Positions 20,423 through 30,000 of a stretch of 64,000 nucleotides of DNA are shown in pieces. The notes below the pieces were generated by a model that was given only the letters and a program-made list of their open reading frames with translations, was not told the DNA's origin and did no database searches. The stretch lies in contig CH003106.1 in the NCBI GenBank assembly GCA_000149265.1, positions 459,328-523,327 of the forward strand, read 5' to 3'. Both the position numbers and the translations under genes were made by a program. The DNA comes from Ciona savignyi. Taxonomy: Eukaryota > Chordata > Ascidiacea > Phlebobranchia > Cionidae. The stretch's first letter is position 1. Each line of letters starts with the position of its first letter.

Positions 20423-20440
20423 AGACTTCCCTTTGTCATT
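20423..20440 (-). other. polypurine tract of the gypsy element
   Basis: On the minus strand, the purine-rich ACAAAGGGAAGTCT directly precedes the 3' LTR, where plus-strand DNA priming is expected. A 20-base T run (plus strand, 20443-20462) lies just beyond it. Confidence 0.6.
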
Positions 20441-20499
20441 TTTTTTTTTTTTTTTTTTATATAAAAGGGAATTGTATAGACTTTCCCACATGCATGTGT

Positions 20500-20610
20500 A
20501 GGAGACAAAAACATATGTATGGGCGTGTGTAGAAGACAAAACTGTGGCATATGTATAGATGTGGCATATGTATAGTGGCATATGTATAGATGTTCGTGTG
20601 GCATATGTAT
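20500..20610. repeat. short tandem repeat in the gypsy 3' untranslated region
   Basis: About five copies of a tggcatatgtatag unit with small spacer variation, between the end of the integrase frame and the polypurine tract. Confidence 0.7.
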
Positions 20611-20932
20611 AGGGTTGTTGTTGTGCACCAGTAGGTTGTACTAATCAGGCTCTGGCTTCGTGACGTCGCCTTTCATGCGCGTCCCGATAACTACACAGTC
20701 GTTTCCCAATAAAAATACGGAAGTTTTGTTGTATGCCGCCCGTGCCAGTCAAGGGGCCACCCAAAAACCAACCAAAACACCGTAGCAGGTGAACCAGGGT
20801 AAAATGGGAAGTTAGTAAAACTAGGGGGTTGGTGAGAAAACGAATAGTCGAGTAGGTGGAGGGTGAGAATCAGGGTTACTGTGGAGACTCGCTTCCTAAA
20901 GGTGCGTTTCATACACGGAAAAGCGTGCGGGC

Positions 20933-21349
20933 CTATGTATAACGCGTCCGACACGTGTTCGTCGAACGGGTGAATCGTGGATGGGGTGGGTGTGTAATCG
21001 AGTGCCGCGTGTTCTCGGGAATCTGGTGCGGTTGTGGTAGAAAAACTGAGTCGTTGTCGAGCAACGTGGTAGCAATGTCGTTTTCACCTTCGACTCGAGG
21101 AAATTCAGCGCTAGGTAATGAGTCTTCGCCGCCTGTGATATCGAACAAAGCACAAGCAGGTTTCAAACGATCAATGGAGACTGTAGTCGTGTGTGTGACA
21201 AAATCGATTATAAAGTACTTGTTGGACCTGTCAATAACGCGAAAAGGTCCGTCGTACGGGCGCTGCAGTGATCGCCTCACTTTGTCCACCCGTACAAACA
21301 CATGTGAACACGTCCATAGTTGGTGGGGGAATGTAAAACGAAGTGTCAC
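20933..21349 (-). pseudogene. gypsy integrase C-terminal fragment
   Basis: An open segment continues the integrase C-terminus (RSLQRPYDGPFRVIDRS, then VSIDRLKPA), the chromodomain/GPY-F type end of gypsy integrases. It is in the same frame as the main pol frame but separated from it by a stop at 21404. A bridging stretch around 21231-21482 in another frame carries the intervening residues. The pattern is two compensating frameshifts, near 21500 and near 21320. Confidence 0.75.
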
Positions 21350-21403
21350 AAGGGGGTCGAGTTGGAATCGGTCGCAGGGAGTCCATTCTGTCTCTTAGCT
21401 CGT

Positions 21404-23905
21404 TTAAGAACGTCCCGGGGTTAATCTGGACCTCCGTCGGTTCAAAGAACTGTCCAGGCAGACGTAGCGTGGTGCCATACACGAGTTTCTGCGCTGGACG
21501 ATCCCAAGGTCACGTTTAAAAGCGGCTCTTAAACCAAGCATGATCCAAGGCAAATCGCCGAGCCAGCCGTTTCGGCTTTGGCGTGCCATTAAAGCTGCCT
21601 TAAGGGTGCGAAAAACCCTTTCGACAGCCCCATCGCTTCTCGGATGGTAGGAAGTTGTGTGTACGAGTTTGGCTCCAAGGAAATGTGCGAGATCGCGCCA
21701 CACACTAGAAGTAAATTGTGCGCCTCTGTCCGAAACAATCCGGCAGGGGGCGCCAAAGTTGCTGACGTACCCCAGGCAAAATTCGCGGGCAACTGTTTCG
21801 GCGCAGATGTTACTTAGTGGCATTGCAACCGGGTTTCTTGTGAAACGATCTACAACCAAAAGAATATAACGGTAGCCTTCGCAGCTTGGTAATGGTCCGG
21901 CTATGTCCACGTGGACTGTGTGAAAACGCGCTGAAGGGACGGATATGTTAAGGATACCGGAGAAAGTGTGTCGTGTTATTTTGGACTGCTGGCATGGGAC
22001 GCATGATTTAGCACAGTCTCTTATGTTGGCGTTCATGCCGTGCCATACAAAACGTTCACCGATCAGTTGTTGAGAAGCTCTCACTCCTGGATGAGATAAG
22101 TTGTGAAAATGATCGAAGACTGTGCGCCGAAGGCCCAGTGGCACTAAAGGCCGAAAGGCTCCTGTGGAAACGTCGCCCCATAACGGGATTCCAATGTTTG
22201 ACAAAATGCGTGATTCAATCTTTAATGAAGTGTTTGTGTCGTTGCGTAATTCGCGAATGCCTGGATCACATGCTTGTTGTGTTGCCATTTCTGTGTAATC
22301 AATCCCAGTATTGTCTATCTCGAAGGCGTTTGCTTCCTGTGTCGAAGTGTCGAGTTGTGGGTCATCGGTGGATGCGTGTTCGTCAGGGTTGGTGTGAAAG
22401 GTGATTGTCTGTGGCCGTGAAAGGCAGTCCGCGGTAACGTTATCGCTGCCCTTTAGGTATTCAAGTTGACAAGCAAACTCGCTTATATAACTCAAGTGGC
22501 GACTCTGTCTCGGGGAGGCACTTTCGAAGCGAGTTTGCAGTGCGGAGACCAGTGGCTTATGGTCTGTAAGGATGACAAATGTTCGCGACTCGAGATAATA
22601 GCGGAAATGAATTAAGGATTTGTAGACAGCCAGCAGCTCGAGGTCGAAAGTGCTATATTTGCGTTCCGGGGGGCTAAGTATTTTTGAATAGAACGAGATG
22701 GGCGCCCAAGAACCGTTAACCTGCTGTTCGAGTACACCTGCGATTGCTACCGAAGAAGCATCTGTGACAACCCGTGTTGGTGCATCAGCGAGTGGAAAAA
22801 CCAATGTTATGTGGTTGGCTAGAAGCTCCTTGGCAACCTCAAAAGCCTTGTTAGCTTCGGGAGACCACTCAAGTTTGGATTGTCGGGACAACTTTGGCGA
22901 GATCAACGCATTTAGAGGTGCAAGATGTTTTGCACAGCCAGGGACAAAGCGACGATAGAAATTTAACATTCCAATAAAGTTTCGTAAACCCCTTACTTCC
23001 GTTGGCTGAGGGAAATTGATAATTGCGTCAATTTTAGACTGTGGCGGGGAAATACCTTCCTTGTTTACTGTGTGGCCAAGGAAGCGAACCTCCTCAACAC
23101 CAAGGACACATTTTTCGCGATTCAAAATCAATCCGTATTGCAAGACTCGCTCGAACACGAGTAGAAGATGTCGAACGTGCTCTTCTCGGTTCCTGCTGTA
23201 TATTAAACAGTCGTCGATGTATGCAAAAATGAATGGCAAGTCGCCAAAGACCTTATTCATCAAGAGTTGAAACGTCGCACCGGAGTTCTTAAGCCCCAAG
23301 GGGAGTCTAGTATATTCAAAAAGTCCAAAACTAGTTAACATGGCGGTTTTATGTATATCTCGGGGGTTGATAGGAACCTGAAAATATCCGGACTTAAGAT
23401 CAAGTTTGCTGAACACAGTGCAACCACTCAAGTTGGATGTCATGTCGGCTAAAAGAGGAATTGGATAACGTGAAGGAACAGTTCGAAGGTTAAGTTGGCG
23501 GTAATCGACTGTGACTCGGTAAGAGTCGTCTGGTTTCTTAACAAGGTGTAAAGGCGACGCGTAGCTGCTGTTGGATGGGCGTAAGATGCCCTGGTCGACA
23601 AGTTTAAAAACCTCCTTTTTAGCTGCTGCTAGTTTCACCGGCTCTAATCTTCGGACCCGCAGACGCACTGGGCCCCCTGTTGTTTCGATATCATGCACTA
23701 CGTCGTGTTTAACGGGCAACTTAAAACGAGACTCATCAAAGGCAGATGGGAACAAATCAAAGAAATCGTCATAACTAAGAACATCTTTGGCCAAAACTTT
23801 AGGCGAATCCGTATGAGATATATTGTCGCGAGGTGGTGCTATTGCTGCGTGTCTGCGTATTAATGTGCGGTGACGAACATCTATTAATAATGTCGAAGTA
23901 GTCAA
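21404..23905 (-). CDS. gypsy pol: reverse transcriptase, RNase H and integrase
   Basis: An 833-codon frame. Reverse transcriptase: VTVDYRQLN, FSKLDLKSGYFQ, LPLGLKNSGATFQ and the catalytic YIDD near residue 228. RNase H: VVTDASS near 378 and the HFRYYL ... TDHKPL segment. Integrase: an HHCC zinc finger (HFHNLSHPG ... CVPCQQSK), then the catalytic triad in HVDIAGP (near 666), SDRGAQF (near 722) and AVERVF (near 758), with D-35-E spacing. The frame is offset +1 from the gag-protease frame, overlapping it by 107 bases, and it ends early in the integrase C-terminus through a frameshift near 21500. The enzymes copy element RNA into DNA and insert it. Confidence 0.93.
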   Translation of the reverse strand: MTTSTLLIDVRHRTLIRRHAAIAPPRDNISHTDSPKVLAKDVLSYDDFFDLFPSAFDESRFKLPVKHDVVHDIETTGGPVRLRVRRLEPVKLAAAKKEVFKLVDQGILRPSNSSYASPLHLVKKPDDSYRVTVDYRQLNLRTVPSRYPIPLLADMTSNLSGCTVFSKLDLKSGYFQVPINPRDIHKTAMLTSFGLFEYTRLPLGLKNSGATFQLLMNKVFGDLPFIFAYIDDCLIYSRNREEHVRHLLLVFERVLQYGLILNREKCVLGVEEVRFLGHTVNKEGISPPQSKIDAIINFPQPTEVRGLRNFIGMLNFYRRFVPGCAKHLAPLNALISPKLSRQSKLEWSPEANKAFEVAKELLANHITLVFPLADAPTRVVTDASSVAIAGVLEQQVNGSWAPISFYSKILSPPERKYSTFDLELLAVYKSLIHFRYYLESRTFVILTDHKPLVSALQTRFESASPRQSRHLSYISEFACQLEYLKGSDNVTADCLSRPQTITFHTNPDEHASTDDPQLDTSTQEANAFEIDNTGIDYTEMATQQACDPGIRELRNDTNTSLKIESRILSNIGIPLWGDVSTGAFRPLVPLGLRRTVFDHFHNLSHPGVRASQQLIGERFVWHGMNANIRDCAKSCVPCQQSKITRHTFSGILNISVPSARFHTVHVDIAGPLPSCEGYRYILLVVDRFTRNPVAMPLSNICAETVAREFCLGYVSNFGAPCRIVSDRGAQFTSSVWRDLAHFLGAKLVHTTSYHPRSDGAVERVFRTLKAALMARQSRNGWLGDLPWIMLGLRAAFKRDLGIVQRRNSCMAPRYVCLDSSLNRRRSRLTPGRS

Positions 23906-25469
23906 GGAAGTCCAAACCTAGGACAGCATGTCTGACGTTTGCAACCTGGAATTTCCAACGGAAGCTGCCGAGATCCGGCAGGTGAATATTTATTGTCTTG
24001 TGACCGAATGTGGAAATGTTTGTGTTGTTTAGAGCAACTAAACTGGTTTGGCGATTATACACGGATTGTTCGTTGTCCAATGCGGGGATAAGTGACAGGG
24101 AGGCACCAGTGTCGATGAGGAATCTAAGCTGATTTGCGTCGTCGTGCACAAAGAAAAGCTGATAAGAAGGTGTCGCAGTGTTACATGAAAATATAGGGCA
24201 ACGCGCTCGCTTACGAACAGACTTCGGAAACGAGCGCCTTATTCGTTTTTTTTGGTATGGTGCATAAGAAACCCAATCACAAGGCGCACGGCAGTTTCTT
24301 GCGTGGTGTCCAAAGCGTGAATGGAAGTAACATGTAGTCGGTTCTGTCGATGTACGTTCGTTGTGGGGTAGAAAGTGTTGCTGTGGGTAAGATGGTGGTT
24401 GCGTGGGTGGTCTGAAGTGTTGATTCTGTAACGGTTGTACGGCGCGGTGGGGCTGTTGTTGTGGTGGTGGTATGTGTGTGGGATGTCGGAATTGATTGTG
24501 GGTAGGTTGTGGGCCGGAATGGGACTGCTGTGGTGTGCTGCATTTTGGAGTCGGGTTTGAGTGGCGTGTTTCCAAATAAGATAGTTTGCTTGTTAGATTT
24601 TCGAGTCGCCGTTCCATGGACAAGTTAATCTGGCTTTGTCTGTGGGTTTCGTCTGTGCTGTTAGGCACGGAGGTACGCAACCCTAGTACCATGTCGTCCG
24701 CACACGAAGCTAACTGGTCCAAGCTGAGATCGTTTCGTGACCTTAATACGGTCGCTACCGAAACGGGGACGCAACCGATGAGCTTTCGTCTCATGATTCG
24801 CTCTCCGAGCGCACTGTTTTTGTCCACGCCTAACTGTGAGCGCATTCTATTTACTACTTCGGTGGGTAACGAATCGCTGATATCGGCACGCGACAAAAAG
24901 TCATCCAAATCGCTGTCGCTGTTTCGTGCGTACGTGCTTAGCAATGCACGTTTAATCCTGTCGTACGAGTTTAGTGCATCACAATCTAAGGCGTGCTCGA
25001 CTCTTAAGAACGCGTCGTCGGGTAAGACCGATATCACAGCGTCGAACATAACATTCTGTGATGTGATTCCATAACGCCTGAATGTGCTCTCAGCGCAGTG
25101 AAACCAAGCTTTGGCAGAGTGTGGCCGAAATGGAGAAAGCTTTGGGACCGAAGTGGGGAAAGAATAGGGTTGGGGACTAGGTGCGTTGAAATGGATATTT
25201 GGTTCGGGTGCTACGGTGCTCGACAAGAAATGGTGGTCACTCGACTGAGCAGGTTCCGCAATACGGGTGTAATAAGCGTTCGGCGGTTTAGGGCTTTGGG
25301 AAACAGACTGCTCCAAGCTATCCGGCGCAGCACAATTGGTTCGGTCACTAACCTTTGCCCGAGTAGAAACTTCCCGCTGGGGTAGTGATGAACCTTGTGC
25401 GTCGGGTGTTGCATCCGGAGGTGCGGATATGGCGGGTGTTCGTAACATGTTTTGCTCGGTGTGTTGCAT
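23799..25469 (-). CDS. gypsy gag-protease polyprotein
   Basis: A 556-codon frame starting MQHTEQNML. The middle is a gag-like helical region (FHCAESTFRRYGI) as in Ty3/gypsy capsids. A Gln/Pro/His-rich spacer follows, then a Cys-His motif (CYFHSRFGHHARNC, about 378-395), a basic stretch, and an aspartic protease with FLIDTGASLSLIP near 451 and a flap-side AVLGLDFLDY. The frame then runs out of phase with pol and ends. Protease in the gag frame with reverse transcriptase in a separate, overlapping frame would need +1 shifting, or reflects a one-base indel near 23900. Confidence 0.88.
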   Translation of the reverse strand: MQHTEQNMLRTPAISAPPDATPDAQGSSLPQREVSTRAKVSDRTNCAAPDSLEQSVSQSPKPPNAYYTRIAEPAQSSDHHFLSSTVAPEPNIHFNAPSPQPYSFPTSVPKLSPFRPHSAKAWFHCAESTFRRYGITSQNVMFDAVISVLPDDAFLRVEHALDCDALNSYDRIKRALLSTYARNSDSDLDDFLSRADISDSLPTEVVNRMRSQLGVDKNSALGERIMRRKLIGCVPVSVATVLRSRNDLSLDQLASCADDMVLGLRTSVPNSTDETHRQSQINLSMERRLENLTSKLSYLETRHSNPTPKCSTPQQSHSGPQPTHNQFRHPTHIPPPQQQPHRAVQPLQNQHFRPPTQPPSYPQQHFLPHNERTSTEPTTCYFHSRFGHHARNCRAPCDWVSYAPYQKKRIRRSFPKSVRKRARCPIFSCNTATPSYQLFFVHDDANQLRFLIDTGASLSLIPALDNEQSVYNRQTSLVALNNTNISTFGHKTINIHLPDLGSFRWKFQVANVRHAVLGLDFLDYFDIINRCSSPHINTQTRSNSTTSRQYISYGFA

Positions 25470-25734
25470 GCGGTCTTTGGGGTTGCTCAGTGCTGAAATA
25501 TTTAAGTTTGTCGGTAATTATGCCTACTCAATAAACGTGGAAAAATTACTTATGCAAAATATTATTACCAAAATTGTCGTTATTTTGTTTAAAGTTAAGA
25601 AAAAACAATATTGGGAAAAATGTTACAATACGCTGTCTAAATGAGTCAATGATAGTCGTCTTCTTTCCGCCGGTGATGTCTTCCCGTCGCTGTCCTTATT
25701 ATTAGGATGTCCGCAGTTAAGGTTTACGCCGACT

Positions 25735-25832
25735 TCCAATCCTCGTTGTCCAATCCTCGTTGTCCAATCCTCGTTGTCCAATCCTCGTTGTCCAATCCTC
25801 GTTGTCCAATCCTCGTTGTCCAATCCTCGTTG
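25735..25832. repeat. 14-bp tandem repeat in the gypsy leader
   Basis: Seven near-exact copies of ccaatcctcgttgt between the 5' LTR and the gag start. As part of the leader RNA it would be transcribed as a purine-rich repeat. Confidence 0.9.
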
Positions 25833-26136
25833 TTCGTATTATTGTGATAACCACACTCAAGAAGGTAAAACTTGACTGTCGGGGCAAAACCAAGTAGTTC
25901 GGTGCGGTAGGTAGTTCGTGGCAAAGTCGTGCCTCTGGTTGATTAGTCGCGCTTGTGCTCGTTCTTCTTAGTTAATTAAGCACGGCTGCGCTTATACTTC
26001 GTTTTTGTTGGATAAGAGCGTCCGTTTTATGGGAGAAACTGAGCTCCGTCGCTTTTTTTTTATATTTTCTTCGTTATTCTCGATTAAGAATGCTCGCTTG
26101 TTATATATATATATCTCTGGTTGCGTGCTCTATAAA

Positions 26137-26153
26137 CGATGCGGGAGTCACCA
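26137..26153 (-). other. gypsy primer-binding site
   Basis: Two bases inside the 5' LTR the minus strand reads TGGTGACTCCCGCATCG, starting with the TGG that pairs with a tRNA CCA end. I cannot name the tRNA from sequence alone. Confidence 0.6.
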
Positions 26154-26155
26154 CT

Positions 26156-26387
26156 TGTGGGGATTAGCTATGTAAACTCTAGCGGCCCACCAAATACCAG
26201 GCTTGCAGTCGTATGCTATGGTAGTTCAAGAGCAAAAAAACATGCGACCACTCTCGAGCAGGTCTCGTCGTGTAATGAACTCAAAGTCGAACACAAAGTC
26301 GCGACACAAAGTCGGGGGATAGAACAGATGCGAGAAAGGTTTAAAACATAAAAGGCAACAATGGGTTAAAAAATACAGAACGCCACA
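26156..26387 (-). repeat. 5' LTR of the gypsy element
   Basis: A 232-bp repeat matching 20189-20422 with only about two base changes plus small indels (for example, a short gap after gtgtaatga). Confidence 0.93.
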
Positions 26388-27042
26388 TGTGCACGTAGTA
26401 CAATCACTTCAATGTGCTTTTCCTGACCCCTTGCGAACAAAACAAACGGCAGTGTTTCCTAAAATATTAACTACAACTAGATTGGTATGTATATAAATAT
26501 AAAGCGACTTTTAAATGCAAAATTTAACTGTACACTGTGAAATTATTTTAGAAAATAGTTTTAATAGTTTCGTATTATTCAGTAATTACTGCATGGAAGC
26601 ACTACCCTGCTAAATCAAGCATATCGAAAATTGGTTTATTCTATTTCCAGAATTTGCGGCATATCCACCAGTCATGTTCGCACATGTTATTAACGTGCGT
26701 GTCTTTAATATTATTTTCATCTCACATACGACGTTTACCTTGATAATGTGAAATGATAACCGGTATGCTAACACAACATCACACTTTTGATATGTTTCTT
26801 AATACCGTTAAAAATGTCGATACTTTTTTACGAAATGCATCGCAATTAGATTTAAACAGAAAATGTTTTGGACATCGATTAATGTTTTTTTTTGTAATTC
26901 GTACGGTTTTTGCAGTACCTTTATTGATTTTATTTAGTAGCAACGTAGCTATAAAATGTATTTATTGTGCATTTGGGAGCGGTAGTTTGCTATTCACTTC
27001 TGAACGACCTCCTTGCTTAGTTGGCCTAGCCAAACTTTAAAG
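26388..27042 (+). promoter_or_regulatory. RPRD2 upstream region
   Basis: This 655-base spacer separates the LTR from the RPRD2 start codon and should contain its promoter. An open frame at 26753-27040 runs into the RPRD2 5' end but has no coding character. No TATA box is evident. Confidence 0.35.
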
Positions 27043-30000
27043 ATGGCAAAACAAATGAACCCAGAAAATGTAATAAAGAAGCTGAAAAGTGTTTCAAACA
27101 CACAGGACAGTATTCCAATGCTTTCATTGTGGATTATACACCACAAAGCTCACCATAAACTGATTGTGGATCTCTGGCTTAAAGTCCTTAAAAACTGTAA
27201 GTACAGATTTTATTTATTGTATTTTACTTCTAAATCTGTTAATTTATTATATTAGGTGGTCAAGTGCACCTACATAGTTTTCTTGTATGATTTCATGCGA
27301 AAAACATTTTGTACCTTTGCAACCAGCAATCAAGTTAAGCATACACGAGATTAGTCATATGCACTGGTCATTGCAAAAAGTATAATGATTTTATTTTTTT
27401 ACAGCCAAAGCATCACATAGATTAACGTTATTGTATTTATGTAATGATGTTATTCAAAATTGTCGACGCAAGAATGCAGCGATGTACAAAGATGCCTATA
27501 TGGATACTTTACCGGAAGCTGTTTCACATTTGAGGTTTCGTATCACCCTTCGTTTATTAACTCTTTGCAAGGATAACCACATATTAATCCCTGAATATTG
27601 ATTCCTTTCAGGGATAAACAAACAGGAGGTTATGGCCTAAATTCTGGTCCCGGTGGCTACCATGGATCTGCCCATACTAATGTATTGTAATGTAACAGGA
27701 GGAAAAAAGAAGGAAAACTGCTCATCAAAATAGAGATAGGGCTTTTCTAGGCTTAGGGCTAGGCTTAGAATTAGGGTTACTCTTGGTTTTGAGATTATTG
27801 TTTAGGGCAGGGTTAGAATTAGTTTCCATAGTTAAATGAGCAGTTTCCCTACTTTTAGTGATGACATTTTCCCACCTGTGGAGATAGAAATACCACATCT
27901 AGCATCTGATCCGGAAACAGATTGTTAGAGACCACCTTTATTAACTACCATCTTTCATGGTTACTCTCTGACATGAGTCATATTCCAATGATTTTATTCC
28001 AGTTTCGAAACAAGTTTTACATTTAAACCTTTCACTACTGTTCATTGGTATACCATGGCCAGTTTTCCAATTGTTTTAGACATAACTTATTGGCTATATA
28101 GTCAAATTAAGATTTTGTAATGTGGATTTATAATTTCCAGTACCGGTATTAATTATTAAATTTGTATTAGCTTCAATTGTTGAATTGAGTATCTTCTAAA
28201 ATACTTCAGTTTAATTTTTTAGTTCATGTTGCATTAATATGTGGGTGAAGCAAGCAGTTTAACTTCAAGTCTATCCAACACTGTTTATGTATCATTTATC
28301 TTGTTTAGGGAAGAATCAATTCGACCAAATGTACAACGGGTGATGAAGATCTGGGCAAAACGTGGTGTGTTTGATACCGAATACACTGATCAGCTATTAG
28401 CTGCCCTGCTTACCAACAGAGCTCCTGAGAAATTAAGGAACAAACTATTGGTGGAGTATAAGGTATGCTGATCTTATTTCTTGTATACTGATTTTTCCAT
28501 TGTTATTGAAGCATTTTATACATATATTATTAGACCCCATGTGTAATTAGCACTTTTTGTATTTTTCTATATAAATATTTCCACAGCTGTTCATTTTTTT
28601 ACCTTACCTATTTTTTAAACTGCAAAAAGAAACACAGTATTTTCGTAGCTGTATTATTTTTAAACATATAGACTATTTAAAAGAATAAAAAACTCTTCAC
28701 ATATACATACATAATAGATTAGGGGTTAGCAACCTGTGGCTTATTCATTCTTTTTATGTGGCTCTTATTACTTTTAAACAAAACAACATGTGTCTCGCAC
28801 AGTGTTGTTTTCTTTTTATTGCGAAAATATTATTAGTTTTGCGGCTCCCAGTGTTTTTTATTTTGTAGAATATCGGCTAAAATGGCCCTTTTAAGTGCAA
28901 AAGGTTGCCGACCCCTGTAATGAGTATTTCGCATACTAAAGCGACTGTGTAAATTTATTAAACTTTTTTATCTTGTTTTTCTTCATGTTGTTTTTGTCGC
29001 AGACCACCGGCTTGATATCCGAGATTACTCAGTTTAAGCAGCTGGAAGATAAGATTGAAGTCGATGAAAAACGACTTCGAACAACCAGAGTCGATGTGTC
29101 CTCCACGGAAGCAATTAAAAAATTGAAAGGTTCGGAATAGATTTTTTTATTTTTACTGAATAAATTGTTAAATAGAAAAATAATGAGTGCCATGTTCTGT
29201 CTGTTGTGCGACACGCAAAAAAATTACATGCACACCTTATTCACACTGAAGATAGCAATGTAGGACTATTATTTTACTAATTAGAATGTTAAATCCTTTT
29301 TCTATATAGTGTTAATGATACAGAAATTATGAGCTAACACTACTTTAGTATTTTGGTGTTATTTTATAAGTATGGGTGATAGTCGGTAATAAAGGGGCTA
29401 AAAAACAAATCACACAATTTGAAGAATGCATATTTTTTTGTTTTGGTGCTATTTAATTACAATCAGAGGTATATTATTATGGTTTTAAAGGCTGTGATTT
29501 GCATAGCTATTCTGTTAGTGTATCATACAAGTTCATAATTAATTTCATGCCTTGTGGATGGGTGTTTAAACCGGTTAAATGTGTCAAAAACTGAACAAAT
29601 ATGTGTCAAATTACTAAACTACCGAACTTAAAATTTTACAAATGCAGACTCTAGGTGCTCTAACTGGTTTTTAACAGTAAATATACCTATCTTTTAATTG
29701 AAATAACTGTGTCCAGTATGACGTAAAGATAGCTCTGTTTACATAACTTATTCTCTTTAGAGTATTTACTGACCACTTAAATGACCAAGTTGAATGATGT
29801 ACTTGTAACTAAATACTCTATCTGGGGATAGTTAAACATGTTTATTTCCAAGCTTTAAAAAAACTTACCTTGTGGTGTTATGATGTATATATATACAAAA
29901 AAAACATAGTGTATTCTATTTGATATTTGGAACATTTGATATATTAATTGTTCTTACATGGCTATACATATATATTATCTTACGTTTTGTGNNNNNNNNN

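Larger units (their letters stand above)
20189..26387 (-). mobile_element. Ty3/gypsy LTR retrotransposon
   Basis: A complete element of 6.2 kb read on the minus strand: 5' LTR (26156-26387), primer-binding site, tandem-repeat leader, gag-protease frame, reverse transcriptase-RNase H-integrase frame, polypurine tract and 3' LTR (20189-20422). The domain order RT-RNase H-integrase defines the Ty3/gypsy class. The LTRs differ by only a few substitutions and small indels, so insertion is recent. The frames are broken at three points (see the CDS entries), so this copy is probably defective unless the first shift is programmed. No envelope-like frame is seen. No matching target duplication is visible at the outer borders (gcact on one side, tgtgc on the other). 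Confidence 0.93.

Noticed and set aside
24586-25074. 162-codon plus-strand frame over gypsy gag
   Set aside because: It is the shadow of the gag frame on the other strand, with no domain of its own.
26753-27040. 95-codon frame just upstream of RPRD2
   Set aside because: It is AT-rich with no recognisable domain, it overlaps the expected promoter, and RPRD2 has its own start with a matching CTD-interacting domain.
29911-29925. Spliced-leader gene remnant (attctatttgatatt)
   Set aside because: It resembles the Ciona leader only over about 11 bases, with no donor site or snRNA-like features after it.
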